A stretch of 64,000 bases of DNA from Chitinophagales bacterium (GTDB lineage Bacteria; Bacteroidota; Bacteroidia; Chitinophagales; LD1): assembly GCA_026129525.1 (NCBI GenBank), contig JAHCHW010000007.1, positions 62,001 to 126,000 of the forward strand, read 5' to 3'. This document shows, piece after piece, positions 41,625 through 52,200 of the stretch (its first letter is position 1; each line of letters begins with the position of its first letter). Made by a program: the position numbers and the translations under genes. Below the pieces are notes generated by a model. It worked only from the letters and a program-made list of their open reading frames with translations. It ran no database searches and was not told where the DNA came from.

Positions 41625-42404
41625 ATGACATTTGAATTTATAAAGGTAAACGCACAGGTTGCCAAACACATTGCCCTCGTTGAACTAAACCGTCCGAAAG
41701 AACTGAACGCCCTTAGCCGTCAGGTAATGTTGGAAATACGCGATGCCTTACGTGCTTTGGATGACGATGATAATGTGCGCGTAATTATCCTTACAGGCGG
41801 GCTAAAAGTTTTTGCAGCCGGTGCCGACATTAAACAAATGGCTGATGCCACCGCCATTGATATGCTGAACATTGACCAGTTCAGCACATGGGATCAAATA
41901 AAGAAAACACGCAAGCCTATTATTGCCGCAGTGTCCGGTTTTGCTTTAGGCGGAGGTTGTGAACTTGCCATGACCTGCGATATGATTATGGCTTCGGACA
42001 CAGCCAAATTCGGGCAGCCGGAAATTAAAATAGGAACTATGCCGGGTGCCGGAGGAACACAGCGCCTTACACGCGCCATTGGCAAAGTGCGTGCCATGGA
42101 AATGGTGCTTACCGGAAAGTTTATCTCTGCTGAAGAAGCCTTGAGTTTTGGATTAGTGAATCGTATTGTGCCTGCGGAATTGCTGTTAGATGAGACAATA
42201 AAGTTGGCAGGAGAGATTGCAAAACTGTCGCCCGTAGCGGTAAAACTTGCCAAAGAAGCGGTCAATAACGCTTTCAATTCAACATTGGATGAAGGATTGG
42301 TTTTCGAGCGCAAAAACTTTTACCTCACATTTGCATCGCAAGACCAGAAGGAGGGTATGGCAGCTTTCGTTGAAAAGCGCGCACCCGATTTTAAAGGAAA
42401 GTAG
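41625..42404 (+). CDS. Enoyl-CoA hydratase/isomerase family protein
   Basis: A 259-residue crotonase-fold enzyme. The oxyanion-hole segments are 'VFAAGADIKQM' and 'ALGGGCELAMTCD'; the catalytic acidic pair is expected in 'FGQPEIKIGTMPGAGGTQRL', which carries the Glu residues of classical enoyl-CoA hydratases. It would hydrate 2-enoyl-CoA in fatty-acid beta-oxidation. The ATG at 41625 matches the family start ('MTFEFIKVNAQVAKHIALVE'); the open frame extends upstream into the PAP2 gene but without homology. A fused hydratase-dehydrogenase lies at 56453. Confidence 0.93.
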   Translation: MTFEFIKVNAQVAKHIALVELNRPKELNALSRQVMLEIRDALRALDDDDNVRVIILTGGLKVFAAGADIKQMADATAIDMLNIDQFSTWDQIKKTRKPIIAAVSGFALGGGCELAMTCDMIMASDTAKFGQPEIKIGTMPGAGGTQRLTRAIGKVRAMEMVLTGKFISAEEALSFGLVNRIVPAELLLDETIKLAGEIAKLSPVAVKLAKEAVNNAFNSTLDEGLVFERKNFYLTFASQDQKEGMAAFVEKRAPDFKGK

Positions 42405-42432
42405 TATCTTACGCTCTCCTGACACTCATTCA

Positions 42433-43305
42433 TTGCGTAACACTATTGCACTTTACTTGTTTCTATTTGTTCCCGTTGCTCTCGCTGCGCGGCAGGAAAT
42501 CACTTTTCAGAATATTGTGCTGCATTCTGCAAAACAGGCAGAGGTGAGTTGCCTTGCTGTGCAATGCGATATTTTTCTGAAGGAAACATACAATCAGCGC
42601 CTGCTGGCGGGCGACAGTGCCGAGGCCTACTTTGTGGAAGTTTGGCTGAAAGACAGTGCCGAGTATATTAAAGCATCGCGAGGCTTTACCGAATTTACCG
42701 ACTCCATCGGGCGCTTGAAAATGCAGGTGCCTCTGTATTTGGTGTACGATGCCAAACTATACGGAGCTTTTACGGTTTACATTCCTTATGCCGCCATGCA
42801 AATTGGTTCAGGTTTGCAAAAAATTAAACCGGTTATTAAAGTGGTAGATAGAGCGGGGAAAATTATGGTGCCGGGTTTTGGCGGTAACTACAGCACTATG
42901 GAAGTGCCGCATAAAATTGATTTGCGCCTCGCTGTAAAAAGTATTACTGTGGCAGAAAAAGATGCAAACGGTAAAAATTGGGATTTGCATCTCACCAATC
43001 CGGAGGGGGCTAAACCTGAAGTGTATTGGGCGCTGAAGTATGCAGGCAAGCAAATTAGCCGCTCGCAGTACGAACTAAACAATTTTGAGTTTACCGATGC
43101 GGAAGGGAAATACACGTTCGATTTTGCTGTTTCGGCAGAAGATATTTTTTACATAGAAGTACTGGACTACGATGTAACCAGCTTTAGCGACAAAATAGGC
43201 AGCCATAAAATTAACTTACAGGAATTGGAGGCACTTAACGGTGCAGATGTTACTATCAATTTCGATTACGTCCGAAAAATGATTTTCTCGCTTACTGTTT
43301 TCTGA
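42433..43305 (+). CDS. Exported protein of unknown function
   Basis: The best start is a TTG at 42433, which yields a good signal peptide ('LRNTIALYLFLFVPVALAAR'). The only in-frame ATGs upstream lie inside the enoyl-CoA hydratase gene. The 290-residue product is mostly beta in pattern ('VLHSAKQAEVSCLAVQCDIF', 'TVYIPYAAMQIGSGLQKIKP', 'FYIEVLDYDVTSFSDKIGSH') and may hold C2-like or immunoglobulin-like domains; no motif allows a role. It ends 3 nt from the convergent cytochrome gene. Confidence 0.75.
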   Translation: MRNTIALYLFLFVPVALAARQEITFQNIVLHSAKQAEVSCLAVQCDIFLKETYNQRLLAGDSAEAYFVEVWLKDSAEYIKASRGFTEFTDSIGRLKMQVPLYLVYDAKLYGAFTVYIPYAAMQIGSGLQKIKPVIKVVDRAGKIMVPGFGGNYSTMEVPHKIDLRLAVKSITVAEKDANGKNWDLHLTNPEGAKPEVYWALKYAGKQISRSQYELNNFEFTDAEGKYTFDFAVSAEDIFYIEVLDYDVTSFSDKIGSHKINLQELEALNGADVTINFDYVRKMIFSLTVF

Positions 43306-43308
43306 AAA

Positions 43309-44406
43309 CTAATCCGCCTTGCAGTTGTCGGGCTTCATTTCGGCAATCCATTTGGCAATTAGTTCAACACCTTCGGTGTGCACTAATCCTCTGCCAATCT
43401 CCGGCATTTTTACATCTGCCTCGGTAGATTTCATGCGGTAGAGCAAAATAGATTCATCGGGATTTCCCGGAACAATATCGTACAGAAAATTGCCGGTTGC
43501 CTTGCCTGCCGCTACTGTTGATTTGCAATAGCCGAGGTGCGCTGCATTGTTGTTTTCAAGATTCAAATGCAAGCCCGAAGTATAAGCCGGGCCGTTCGGG
43601 TTATGGCAATGCCCGCAGTTCATTTCCAAGTAAGCGCGTGCCCTTTCGTTTACGGTGCAATGTTCCGCATCTGTCCAATCGGCAATTTTGGGAATACTCG
43701 AAAGGTCAGGAACATTTTTAAGTATGCCTGCCTTTGCCCAGCGGCTTAATTGATTTTCGGCACCATCGCTATAGTTGTAATCCTTATTAAGGTTGCGAAC
43801 TTTTGGACCGATGGGAGAGAAGGACGCATTGTTTCGCCAGTGGCAACTTTTGCATTGGTTCTTATTCGGAATAACGTAATCAACCTCCATGCGCCTGCCA
43901 TCATAGTGTATCCAGTTTACTTCTTTAATGTCTCCTGCGTTTTCTAAATAGGCTTCGGTTTGTTCATCGTTCCATATATAATCCAAATTATCCCAACCTG
44001 TTTCACGGTGCACTAACAATCGCGTTTCTATAATCCGTCTTTTGCCCTCAGGCTTTCTGAAATCATCGGGGTAGTAAAAGTTTTTTATGAGGCACGAACC
44101 CACCGGCAATTGCAACACCTGTGTAGTGTCGTATGCTGCGCTCAAGCCTTCGGGCACATACACAAAGCGCGACTTGAAAGCATAATCGGTAAACAGCGGA
44201 GTAATGAGGTCGTAGGGCAATACGCGTTCATTCGGAGTGAGTGCTTTCAAAGCTCCTGTAAAGAAGCCGTATTCGGATAACTTTTTAAAAGGTGCTTCCG
44301 AAACGTTCAGCGCTACAGTTTTTGTTTTACCTATATTACAACTGTTCGAATAGAATAGCACAAATATTGTTGCGAGTGCCGAAATAAGAAGTTTGAAAAG
44401 GCGCAT
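43309..44406 (-). CDS. Diheme c-type cytochrome, SO2930 family
   Basis: A 365-residue exported protein starting at the ATG at 44406; the lipoprotein-like leader is 'LLISALATIFVLFYSNSC'. Two heme c sites are present: 'CKSCH' in the middle and 'CGHCH' near the C-terminus. Surrounding segments 'LPYDLITPLFTDYAFKSRF', 'LPVGSCLIKNFYY' and 'IIETRLLVHRETGW' match the SO2930-type diheme cytochrome family, whose electron partner is not known. In other genomes it is often beside a parallel beta-helix protein; none is seen here. Confidence 0.9.
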   Translation of the reverse strand: MRLFKLLISALATIFVLFYSNSCNIGKTKTVALNVSEAPFKKLSEYGFFTGALKALTPNERVLPYDLITPLFTDYAFKSRFVYVPEGLSAAYDTTQVLQLPVGSCLIKNFYYPDDFRKPEGKRRIIETRLLVHRETGWDNLDYIWNDEQTEAYLENAGDIKEVNWIHYDGRRMEVDYVIPNKNQCKSCHWRNNASFSPIGPKVRNLNKDYNYSDGAENQLSRWAKAGILKNVPDLSSIPKIADWTDAEHCTVNERARAYLEMNCGHCHNPNGPAYTSGLHLNLENNNAAHLGYCKSTVAAGKATGNFLYDIVPGNPDESILLYRMKSTEADVKMPEIGRGLVHTEGVELIAKWIAEMKPDNCKAD

Positions 44407-44486
44407 TCTAAAAATGTATAAGGCGCAAATTTGAAACAAAACGGGATACCCGGTTAAAGAAGATTGTTTTTCCTAAATTCGGGAAT

Positions 44487-44891
44487 ATGAAAAAGATAAT
44501 GTATAGCCTCATCATTTTTTGCACTTGTATCTATGTGGCACATTCGCAAACTCCAAATGAGATTTGGCAGAAATACGACCTGAAAGGTGATTCCGCTTTA
44601 GTGTTCAGCACAAAAATGGATGCACTAAACTTTACTCCGCTTGCCAACCTTGAAAAACTAAAGCTGATTGATAGGCAAACGGGTGAAGTGTTTTACATAC
44701 AGTCGTACAATTGGTTTATGATTATCAATTACGAAATGTACAAGTCCGCTTTGTTTACGGATAAGAATAAACATCTGATTTCGCAATACACCGGTCGCCT
44801 TAAACCAAAAGACAAAGTGGTGATTGATGAAATTGTTTACTCTAACGGCAAACCCGATTTGCCAAAACGGTTGGAGCGAGTAATCTTCTGA
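44487..44891 (+). CDS. Small secreted protein, unknown function
   Basis: A 134-residue protein with signal peptide 'MKKIMYSLIIFCTCIYVAHS'. The mature part contains 'SALVFSTKMDALNFTPLANL' and 'LKPKDKVVIDEIVYSNGKPD' with several beta strands and no cysteines beyond the signal region. No recognised domain. It converges with mevalonate kinase, leaving only 2 nt between stop codons. Confidence 0.75.
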   Translation: MKKIMYSLIIFCTCIYVAHSQTPNEIWQKYDLKGDSALVFSTKMDALNFTPLANLEKLKLIDRQTGEVFYIQSYNWFMIINYEMYKSALFTDKNKHLISQYTGRLKPKDKVVIDEIVYSNGKPDLPKRLERVIF

Positions 44892-44893
44892 TT

Positions 44894-45844
44894 TCAAAAC
44901 TCCATCAACTCAATAACATCTTGTGCACCAAGCAAGGTGTGCAAATCGGCATCGGCTTTTGCCAAACCGATAATAAACCCGCCACCACCGGCACCGCAAA
45001 TTTTTAAACTGTATTGTTGGTTTTTCAGCCCGTTCATCCAAAGCTGTACAAACTGCTTAGGAATAAACTCCGGCATTAAATCCAACTGCAATTGCGAAAT
45101 TATTTGTACCGATTTCCAAAGGTCGGCATACTTACGGTTCAGAAAACTTTCGATGGCAATGTTGGTAGAGGGCACTAAGCTTTTCTGCACGGTGTGCAAA
45201 AACTTTTTGTCTTTACACTTTTCCAGAAACAGATTTACAAAAGGTGAAGTTTTGCGTTCAATATGGGTATTGATGAGAAACAATTTCAAAACAGCATTCT
45301 TTCCTTTTTGTAAGTCAAACGCTTTGGTTACTTCACCTTTATCAACCAGTACGGCTTTACCTAAGTAGCAAACAATAGCATCTAAGCCCGAACTTTTGCC
45401 ATGGTAAAAACTTTCCAGCTCGGCTAACTCGCGTTTTACTTCGCTCACCACATAATTCTTTTTGCGGTTTTTGCGATACTGATAATACACTGCCGCTACC
45501 AGTGCACCGGAACTCCCCAATCCATAGCCTTGCGGAATAGTGGAATCGAAATACAGTCCGTTTTCAATGTCTTCCAGAAAAGCGTTGGTGTCGTACAAGT
45601 CCGACAGCGCTTCGGTGTGTACAATGTAATTCGCCAGCGATTCGAGCGATTTGTTAGAAACAGAAACCGCTTTGTCTTTCACATTTCCGTAGCGGAAAAC
45701 CCCATCGTACTTATGCAGCGGTGCTGCCAAGCCCATCGCTCCTTTGTTGATGATGTGCTCACCAAACAACAGAATTTTGGAATGAAATATTTTATGAGAG
45801 AGTTTGTGTTTCACATTCGCCATGTCCTTGTCCCATATTACCAT
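44894..45844 (-). CDS. mvk: Mevalonate kinase-like GHMP kinase
   Basis: A 316-residue GHMP-fold kinase. It has the N-terminal 'SKILLFGEHIINKGAMGLAAPL' (substrate loop), the phosphate-binding 'IPQGYGLGSSGALVAAVYY', 'SFYHGKSSGLDAIVCYLGKAV' with the catalytic Asp, and 'KICGAGGGGFIIGLA' (motif 3). Its place 8 nt after mvaD identifies it as a mevalonate-pathway kinase making 5-phosphomevalonate. A second ATG at 45823 ('MANVKHKLSHK') is an alternative start. Confidence 0.82.
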   Translation of the reverse strand: MVIWDKDMANVKHKLSHKIFHSKILLFGEHIINKGAMGLAAPLHKYDGVFRYGNVKDKAVSVSNKSLESLANYIVHTEALSDLYDTNAFLEDIENGLYFDSTIPQGYGLGSSGALVAAVYYQYRKNRKKNYVVSEVKRELAELESFYHGKSSGLDAIVCYLGKAVLVDKGEVTKAFDLQKGKNAVLKLFLINTHIERKTSPFVNLFLEKCKDKKFLHTVQKSLVPSTNIAIESFLNRKYADLWKSVQIISQLQLDLMPEFIPKQFVQLWMNGLKNQQYSLKICGAGGGGFIIGLAKADADLHTLLGAQDVIELMEF

Positions 45845-45852
45845 GTTCCCTT

Positions 45853-46908
45853 CTACGCTTTCACCTTCACCGGACCTTTTCCTACGTTGTCATGAATCAT
45901 CTTGCCTTTTTCGCAGTGTTGCTCTAATTCATCATAAATAAAAGCATCTACTTTTTTGGCAACTGCTTTCGGATACAACAAATGAATATTTGGTCCGGCA
46001 TCTAAAGTGAAATAAACAGGCAGCTTACTCTCTTCGCGGAACCTGCGGATTTTTTCAATCATAGTGAGCGTAGAAGGAGCCATTAGTACAAACGAAGGAG
46101 TAGAGCACATCATAAGTGCGTGCAAGGTCATTGCTTCTTCTTCCAGTATGTTGCCGAATTTTTCCAAATCGCCCTTTTTAAGCGCATCAATAATTTCTTT
46201 CAGATTTTTTTCTGCCTGTGCATAGCGCGTTTTTGCAAACGGATTTGTTTTCATAAGCGAATGCCCTATGCGACTCGAAACTTTCTTTTCCGAACTGCTG
46301 GCAATGAGAATAGTGTTCTGATACGTGTGAAACGTTTTGTGCAAATGTTTGGCAAAAGGAATGGCGTATTCATCGCTTGAGCCTTTTACGGTTTTGGCTT
46401 TTCCCCATTCGCTAATGAGCGGGTACACCGAGCGCGATGCGCTGCCGGAGCCGAGACGCGCAAAGTACGATGCTTTCTGTAAAAACTTTTCAGCACTCCA
46501 GTTTTTGCCGCTCAGTTGTTGTTTTAAATCGCACAAGGCAATAGCCAACGCGCTCATGGCTGATGCCGATGAAGCAATACCCGATGAGTGCGGGAATGAA
46601 TTAGTAGAGTGAATGAGCAAACCGTATTCGCGCAAAAACGGAAAATCGCTCTGCACACTCTCAAAAAACTTGAGCATTTTAAGCTGGAAAGCCATGTTGG
46701 CTTTGCCATCGAAATAAAAACGCAGTTCAATTTCTTTGCTCTTGCCTTCTTTTTCAACTAATGCTACACTGGTTTCGGAATAGCATTGTTGCAGCGTAAA
46801 ACTGATAGATGGATTAGCAGGAATTTGTACACCACTTTTTTTGCCCCAATACTTTACCAACGCAATATTGCTGGGGCTGCGCCAGGTAACTTTCTTTATT
46901 TCCTTCAT
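45853..46908 (-). CDS. mvaD: Diphosphomevalonate decarboxylase
   Basis: A 351-residue GHMP enzyme that converts mevalonate diphosphate to isopentenyl diphosphate with ATP. Landmarks are 'WRSPSNIALVKYWGKKS' (signature), 'NPSISFTLQ', the ATP loop 'NSFPHSSGIASSASAMSALA', 'LGSGSASRSVYPLISEWG' and 'VYFTLDAGPNIHLLYP' with the catalytic Asp. It forms an operon with the kinase downstream, showing that isoprenoids come from the mevalonate route in this organism, at least in part. Confidence 0.93.
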   Translation of the reverse strand: MKEIKKVTWRSPSNIALVKYWGKKSGVQIPANPSISFTLQQCYSETSVALVEKEGKSKEIELRFYFDGKANMAFQLKMLKFFESVQSDFPFLREYGLLIHSTNSFPHSSGIASSASAMSALAIALCDLKQQLSGKNWSAEKFLQKASYFARLGSGSASRSVYPLISEWGKAKTVKGSSDEYAIPFAKHLHKTFHTYQNTILIASSSEKKVSSRIGHSLMKTNPFAKTRYAQAEKNLKEIIDALKKGDLEKFGNILEEEAMTLHALMMCSTPSFVLMAPSTLTMIEKIRRFREESKLPVYFTLDAGPNIHLLYPKAVAKKVDAFIYDELEQHCEKGKMIHDNVGKGPVKVKA

Positions 46909-46965
46909 AAATTTTCTCTTTTAAAACGGTGGTCGAAGCTATTGAAATTTCAGCAATCGGAAAGC

Positions 46966-49149
46966 TCAGTCAATAATTCCTACAATCTTTGCTACGTTCC
47001 ATATACTGCGGAAAAACGGGCTCCATTTGTTTTTTACCGCCTGCTCTTCTTCGCGTTTCCAGAAGTGGAGTTCATGCACAGGATAGAGGTAACCGTAGGC
47101 ATAAGCCGTATGCGATTTGTGTTTATGCGCTAACTCTTCCACCGGATAACGGTAAGCGACTTCGCGGCTCTTTACAATTTGTTGGGCTGCGTTACGCACA
47201 AATACTGCTTGCTGCATCCACGAATCGCAATTGGCGCAAGGCTCGCCTTTAATTTTGCTTCTGCGTTTCTCAATAATGTAATTGAGCGTGTTATAGCGGT
47301 GCAGGGCGCGCTGCTTATTGATGGTAAAAGCATCACTCAACTCGCGAAATATTTTTCCGGAGAAATTTCCCTTTTGCAAAGTTTGGTCAAGCGAATCGAA
47401 CTGGCGGTAAAGCGAAGCCAGCGATTGAATTTCCAACTGAATTGTATCTAAAGCCTCTGCAGGAGCTTTTCTACGAAGCCACTTGTACGTCCAACTTGGG
47501 CGTGGATGCAAAGGCAGGTTGAACATGCCGGGCATTTCATCGGTTACGGTTTGTGCATCGAGGTATTGAATAAGGTTGCCCGCTTTTACCTCGCGGTCGT
47601 GCAGTTGCTGTTGGGCAGTAAAGTAGGCTGCATACAAATCGTCACTTAACACTTTGCGCGCATATTGCGTAGCATCGGGAGTTACTTCGCTTTCGTTCAG
47701 TGTTGTTTTCCAACTCCAGTTGGCAATACTCCAGTCGAAGAGCCAATAGCCCCATTCCCAACCCGAAGAGAACGTGATATGTCCTTTTACATTCAGTGTA
47801 TCGCAAAAGAGAATATCGCTGAGGCGGGCACTTAAATAGGACGGTAGAAAAAGCGGAACGGAATTATCGAAGGTTATCCAGTATGCCGATTCGGGGTAAT
47901 ACCATGTTTCGCGCTCTGCCATGTTTTTCCGAAGTAGTTGCTGCATGTGCAGCAAATTATGGTTGCCGTACACAGGCGCAAAAGTGTCGGTAAGTGTGTA
48001 AAACATAACCGTGTGTACCAGCATGGTTCGTTGTTTGTCTAATGCTGTTTGCAAAGAATCGAATGCCGCATCTTCCTTTACTTTTCCGGAAAGCATTTTT
48101 TCTTCCTTTACCACATGCTCACGCCCCATCAGCTTCACATTCTTTCGTTTCAGTTCATTCAATAAAAACAATTGCAGTTTCTGTTTTTGCTTTTTGTTGC
48201 CTTTCGAAAACTCAGTGGTTGAAAACTCCACATCCCATGCATCCCAGTGGGCTTCGCAAAGCATTTCTACATTCCTTCGTATCTGATTCTTTTTTGTGCG
48301 GAACGATTTAAACGGAAAGCGATACAACTGAAAAGCTTTCTGCTGAATCATGTGCAGCGATAAATCAACCCCTGCCATTACTCCGCGCTCGTGTGCATAA
48401 TCAACAAACTGTTTGGCATAAGCGGGCCATTGTTTTCGGTTTATACCTTCCAGTAAATTGAATTCAAAATAATTTTGGCGATTGCGCGCACACCAGTCAA
48501 TGTATTCGCGAATGAGTTCTTGTCCGTTCGGGTAATTTACATTGTGCAGGGCTTCGGTAAGTTCGAGTGGGTGTTGTGTGTGCAAATGAAAGCCCGTAAC
48601 ATCAAAGCGCGGGGTAGAATGGTAAGTGAAGCCATCTTCCAAAGGAAAAGTTTTCAAATCGGGGACAAGTGTTTCGCGCGGATGATAAAAGCTAAAGCCG
48701 AGCACCTCTTGCAACAAACCATACAAACCCGCAGCTAAGGCATACTGATTGGCTGCTTCAAGTTTCAGCCGGTAAGTATTTCCTGAATTATCTCCTTTCC
48801 ACGCATAACTGCGGTCGGCATAAACCGAAGTATCAGCCTTTATAAAATGAATCGGAACAATAATTACTGTTGGCAATTCAACCACTACATCATAGGTGCC
48901 GGAAGCATTTACATACACCGAATCGCGGGTAGCCTGGGCTAACAGTTTTTTAAAATCGGTAACGGCTAAGTGTATAGTTGGATTAGTAGCTGCACCAACA
49001 ATAAGGTTTGTTGTAAATGCCCGTGCTTTTTGAGTAACAGTAATAGATATTAGAAGAGAAATGAATAAACGCACAAACTTTTTTATAAAGGTATGATTCC
49101 ATACCATGGCAAAATACATTTTTAAACTGCCTTTTATGTGCTGTTTCAT
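46966..49149 (-). CDS. Secreted glycoside-hydrolase-like protein, unknown specificity
   Basis: About 727 residues from the ATG at 49149, with a basic N-terminus and hydrophobic segment 'FVRLFISLLISITV'. 'QYALAAGLYGLLQEVLGFSF', 'STPRFDVTGFHLHTQHPLEL' and 'WCARNRQNYFEFNLLEGI' resemble the entry into TIM barrels of GH20/GH67-type enzymes and their N-terminal accessory domain. Catalytic residues cannot be assigned. Alternative starts are a GTG at 49161 and an ATG at 49107. The gene stands upstream of the mevalonate genes, 57 nt apart, but an operon link is unlikely functionally. Confidence 0.7.
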   Translation of the reverse strand: MKQHIKGSLKMYFAMVWNHTFIKKFVRLFISLLISITVTQKARAFTTNLIVGAATNPTIHLAVTDFKKLLAQATRDSVYVNASGTYDVVVELPTVIIVPIHFIKADTSVYADRSYAWKGDNSGNTYRLKLEAANQYALAAGLYGLLQEVLGFSFYHPRETLVPDLKTFPLEDGFTYHSTPRFDVTGFHLHTQHPLELTEALHNVNYPNGQELIREYIDWCARNRQNYFEFNLLEGINRKQWPAYAKQFVDYAHERGVMAGVDLSLHMIQQKAFQLYRFPFKSFRTKKNQIRRNVEMLCEAHWDAWDVEFSTTEFSKGNKKQKQKLQLFLLNELKRKNVKLMGREHVVKEEKMLSGKVKEDAAFDSLQTALDKQRTMLVHTVMFYTLTDTFAPVYGNHNLLHMQQLLRKNMAERETWYYPESAYWITFDNSVPLFLPSYLSARLSDILFCDTLNVKGHITFSSGWEWGYWLFDWSIANWSWKTTLNESEVTPDATQYARKVLSDDLYAAYFTAQQQLHDREVKAGNLIQYLDAQTVTDEMPGMFNLPLHPRPSWTYKWLRRKAPAEALDTIQLEIQSLASLYRQFDSLDQTLQKGNFSGKIFRELSDAFTINKQRALHRYNTLNYIIEKRRSKIKGEPCANCDSWMQQAVFVRNAAQQIVKSREVAYRYPVEELAHKHKSHTAYAYGYLYPVHELHFWKREEEQAVKNKWSPFFRSIWNVAKIVGIID

Positions 49150-49221
49150 TTTTTTTGACACTTAATGTCTATCGGAGGGTTGCACTTTTAAAGTGCGTAC
49201 ACAATTCATTGTTGTTTATTC

Positions 49222-49229
49222 TATTTTTG
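49222..49229 (+). promoter_or_regulatory. TAnnTTTG promoter element for T9SS cargo gene
   Basis: TATTTTTG matches the Bacteroidota -7 consensus and lies 37 nt before the ATG at 49267, in an AT-rich intergenic stretch. No convincing -33 TTG at the usual distance. Confidence 0.35.
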
Positions 49230-49266
49230 CTCGAATTAAACTCTCCACCAAATAAACTGAATTTGT

Positions 49267-52200
49267 ATGCTTAAAAAAACTACCCATCTAAAACTATTGT
49301 TTGGATTTGTTGCGCTTTTAAACGTTCAGGCAATTTTTTCGCAAGTAATGGTTAATCACCCCTTGCAATTAGTAAACATGGCTGTTCACTCATCGGAACT
49401 AACCATCTTCCAAACAGAAAACACAGGTGGCTCACCCTTTCCTGTGCAAGGCGATTTGGTGCATTACCGCACCGACTCTGGTTTAACCTCTCTTCAGCGG
49501 CTACAACTAACCGACACTTTTAAACTTTCTACGAGCAACACATTGTTGCAGTCGCGGGGTTTTGGCTCGGTAAACTGCATTGCTATTGATAAAGGAGCCG
49601 ACAGCTACAACGAAATGATTTACGCTTTCAGCAACGCTGCCAATGGAATTACCATTGCATTGCCGCAGATAAATAAAACCACCTTGAAAATTGATGCCGT
49701 AACCTACGACACCATTGTAACCGGAGCCGGCTTTACCGATGAGCCGCGTATTAAACTGACAAAGATTAACAGGGGCACACCAAGTGAGGGTTTCATTATT
49801 GCTTATCACGATTACACTACGCACCACGTAAACCTGATGTGGTACGCCATTGATAACAACAATCAGTTGCAACGTATGGCTACGGCTAAGGGCGATACAT
49901 TGTACATGCTGAATGGCAAAGATGAAGTGTTTGATGTGGTAGATGGAAATTTTGACGGCAACGGCATAATGGGCGAATTTGCCTTGGCTACCGTTCGCAA
50001 AGTGGGGGTTAATGCGTTCGTGTATCTCAGCACGTTCCATGTTGCCAGCAACGGACCCAATTCAGTTATTTCAAAATTTTACACCAATCAAATTCATCAA
50101 ATAGGTGAGCCGTTGGGGTACAAAAATCTTTCGTTGGCAAGTGGTTTGTTTAATGCTGCCGAGCCTAATTTTGACCAAATTGCTATTGGTAGTTTGTATT
50201 TGAAAAGTGGGGGCAATAGTGAATACGTGCGGCAACTTCAATTAGTATACTGTCCGGCTAACTTTGGTATCAGTGCTTTTGTGTTGGGAGGAAATTACTC
50301 GGATAGTGCAATATGGAATTCCTACCCGGCTATGGCGCTTAAAGCCGGGCAGTTAAATACTGATGTAACAGACGAAATGGTTTTTGCCATTGATGGATCA
50401 TACGATATTTTTAAAGTCAATCCCGGGCTGCAATTACAGAAAAAAGCTACCGGCAGCGGTGGATCGGTTAGCCCCGATTTCTATCAGGCAGTAAGCAACA
50501 ATAATTACATGGATATTGAAGATGTGGACTACGATTTCGAAAACGATATTGTGATGGTAGTTACAAACAACAGTGGCAATCAACAATTCCTTCAGGTAAC
50601 CATTTCAACCCCTGCCGATACTAACCTGAATACGCTTGCCGTAAAAGCATCGCCCACTCAAATAGTAAACAGACACTACAGCGGTAATAGTAATATGTAC
50701 CGGTTTGCCATTGCGTTTGCCGAGTTACGCGGAGGCAAGGCAATACTGCGCGAACCTATTCATACCGTACGAACGCGTTTAGAGCCGTTGGTAGTGCTTA
50801 ACACTCCGCCTTATCATCTCGATTCGTTTGAAAATAACCGGTTAGATGTAAATCAGTTTTTTACCTACGCTCCATGGGACTACAACAGTTTTGTAACTTA
50901 CATTGATGCGAAATACATAACCAGCTCTGCACAAAATTACACCTTGGAAACTGAACTCAAATCCGATTGGGGAGTTTCTGCCGAAGTTACCGGAGGCGGA
51001 AAAATACTGGGCATGGGGGTAAAGGCAAACATTAAAGCAAAGTATGGCGAAGAATTTTCAAATACTTCCATGAGCAGTCAAACCGTTACTATTACCACCA
51101 GTGCCGAAACACAGGAAGATGATTTTGTTCACGCGGCAGTTTCGGAGTATGATGTGTATGAGTATCCGATTGATTCGAGCGGCACCATGATTGGCTATGT
51201 GTTGGCATTGATGCGGAAAGGACAAGTAGCTTACACCTGGATGGGGTCAAAAGACAACAACGCTTACAAATTTATTCCCGACCACGAAGTGGGTAATTTG
51301 TTTTCGTATTCAAAAGCTGCAAATGTAAAGCAGTATGTTGGTATGGCAGATACAAATAGCTATACTACCATATCAGGGTACACGGTTACCGAAAATTTCG
51401 GAACCGGCATAACGCATAATTTCGATTACAATCAGGTAAGTCAAAACGGTTCAAGCGCTACTAAAACATTTGGTGTAGAGGCAGGCGCTTCGGTGGAATT
51501 AGGCGGTTTTGGTTTAGAAGTAAATGGCGAATACAACCGCTCGGAGTTAACTACACACACCAGTTCCGTTACCACCAATGTAAACTATGAGGTTACGTTA
51601 AAATATGGCACTACGTCACTCAACATTGGCTATCCGGCACAGTATGTAGTTAAGCCCTACATCTATTGGGGTAAAAACGGAGCTATGAACCTGAACTATT
51701 CGGTTGATTTGGTTGATTCGAGCGGAGCGGGACCTACGCTGTGGTCGCATTACTACAAAGGCAAGCCCGACCTCACACTCATTCGTCCGTGGGGGCTTGA
51801 GCCGGAAAAACGACATCAAAACTTCGACAACATTTTGCAAAAGCGCGACCTCACTAAATCGTTGCAGTTTAACCGGGAGCGTATTGACTCTAACACAGTG
51901 TTAACCATCACCGCATATATTCAAAACTATAGCATGACCGATTATTCGGGCAATGCCGAGTTTCAATTTTACTTAGGTCATCCGGATAGCGCCAACGCGG
52001 TGTTGTTGCAGGACTTGTCGGGCAACACACTGCATACCGTAAACAATTTTAGTGTGCCTGCACAAGGCCGCAGTAAAGTTGTTTTTCAAACGCTGATGAA
52101 CAAGCATTATGCCGAGGTACCGCAGATTTACATTGTAATCGACCCCAACAATTTAATTGATGAAATACACGAAGACAATAACCGCGGAACCAATATTGCT

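Noticed and set aside
42247-42432. Start of the exported protein inside the enoyl-CoA hydratase gene
   Set aside because: The ATGs there would place ~60 charged residues before a clear signal peptide. The TTG at 42433 fits better.
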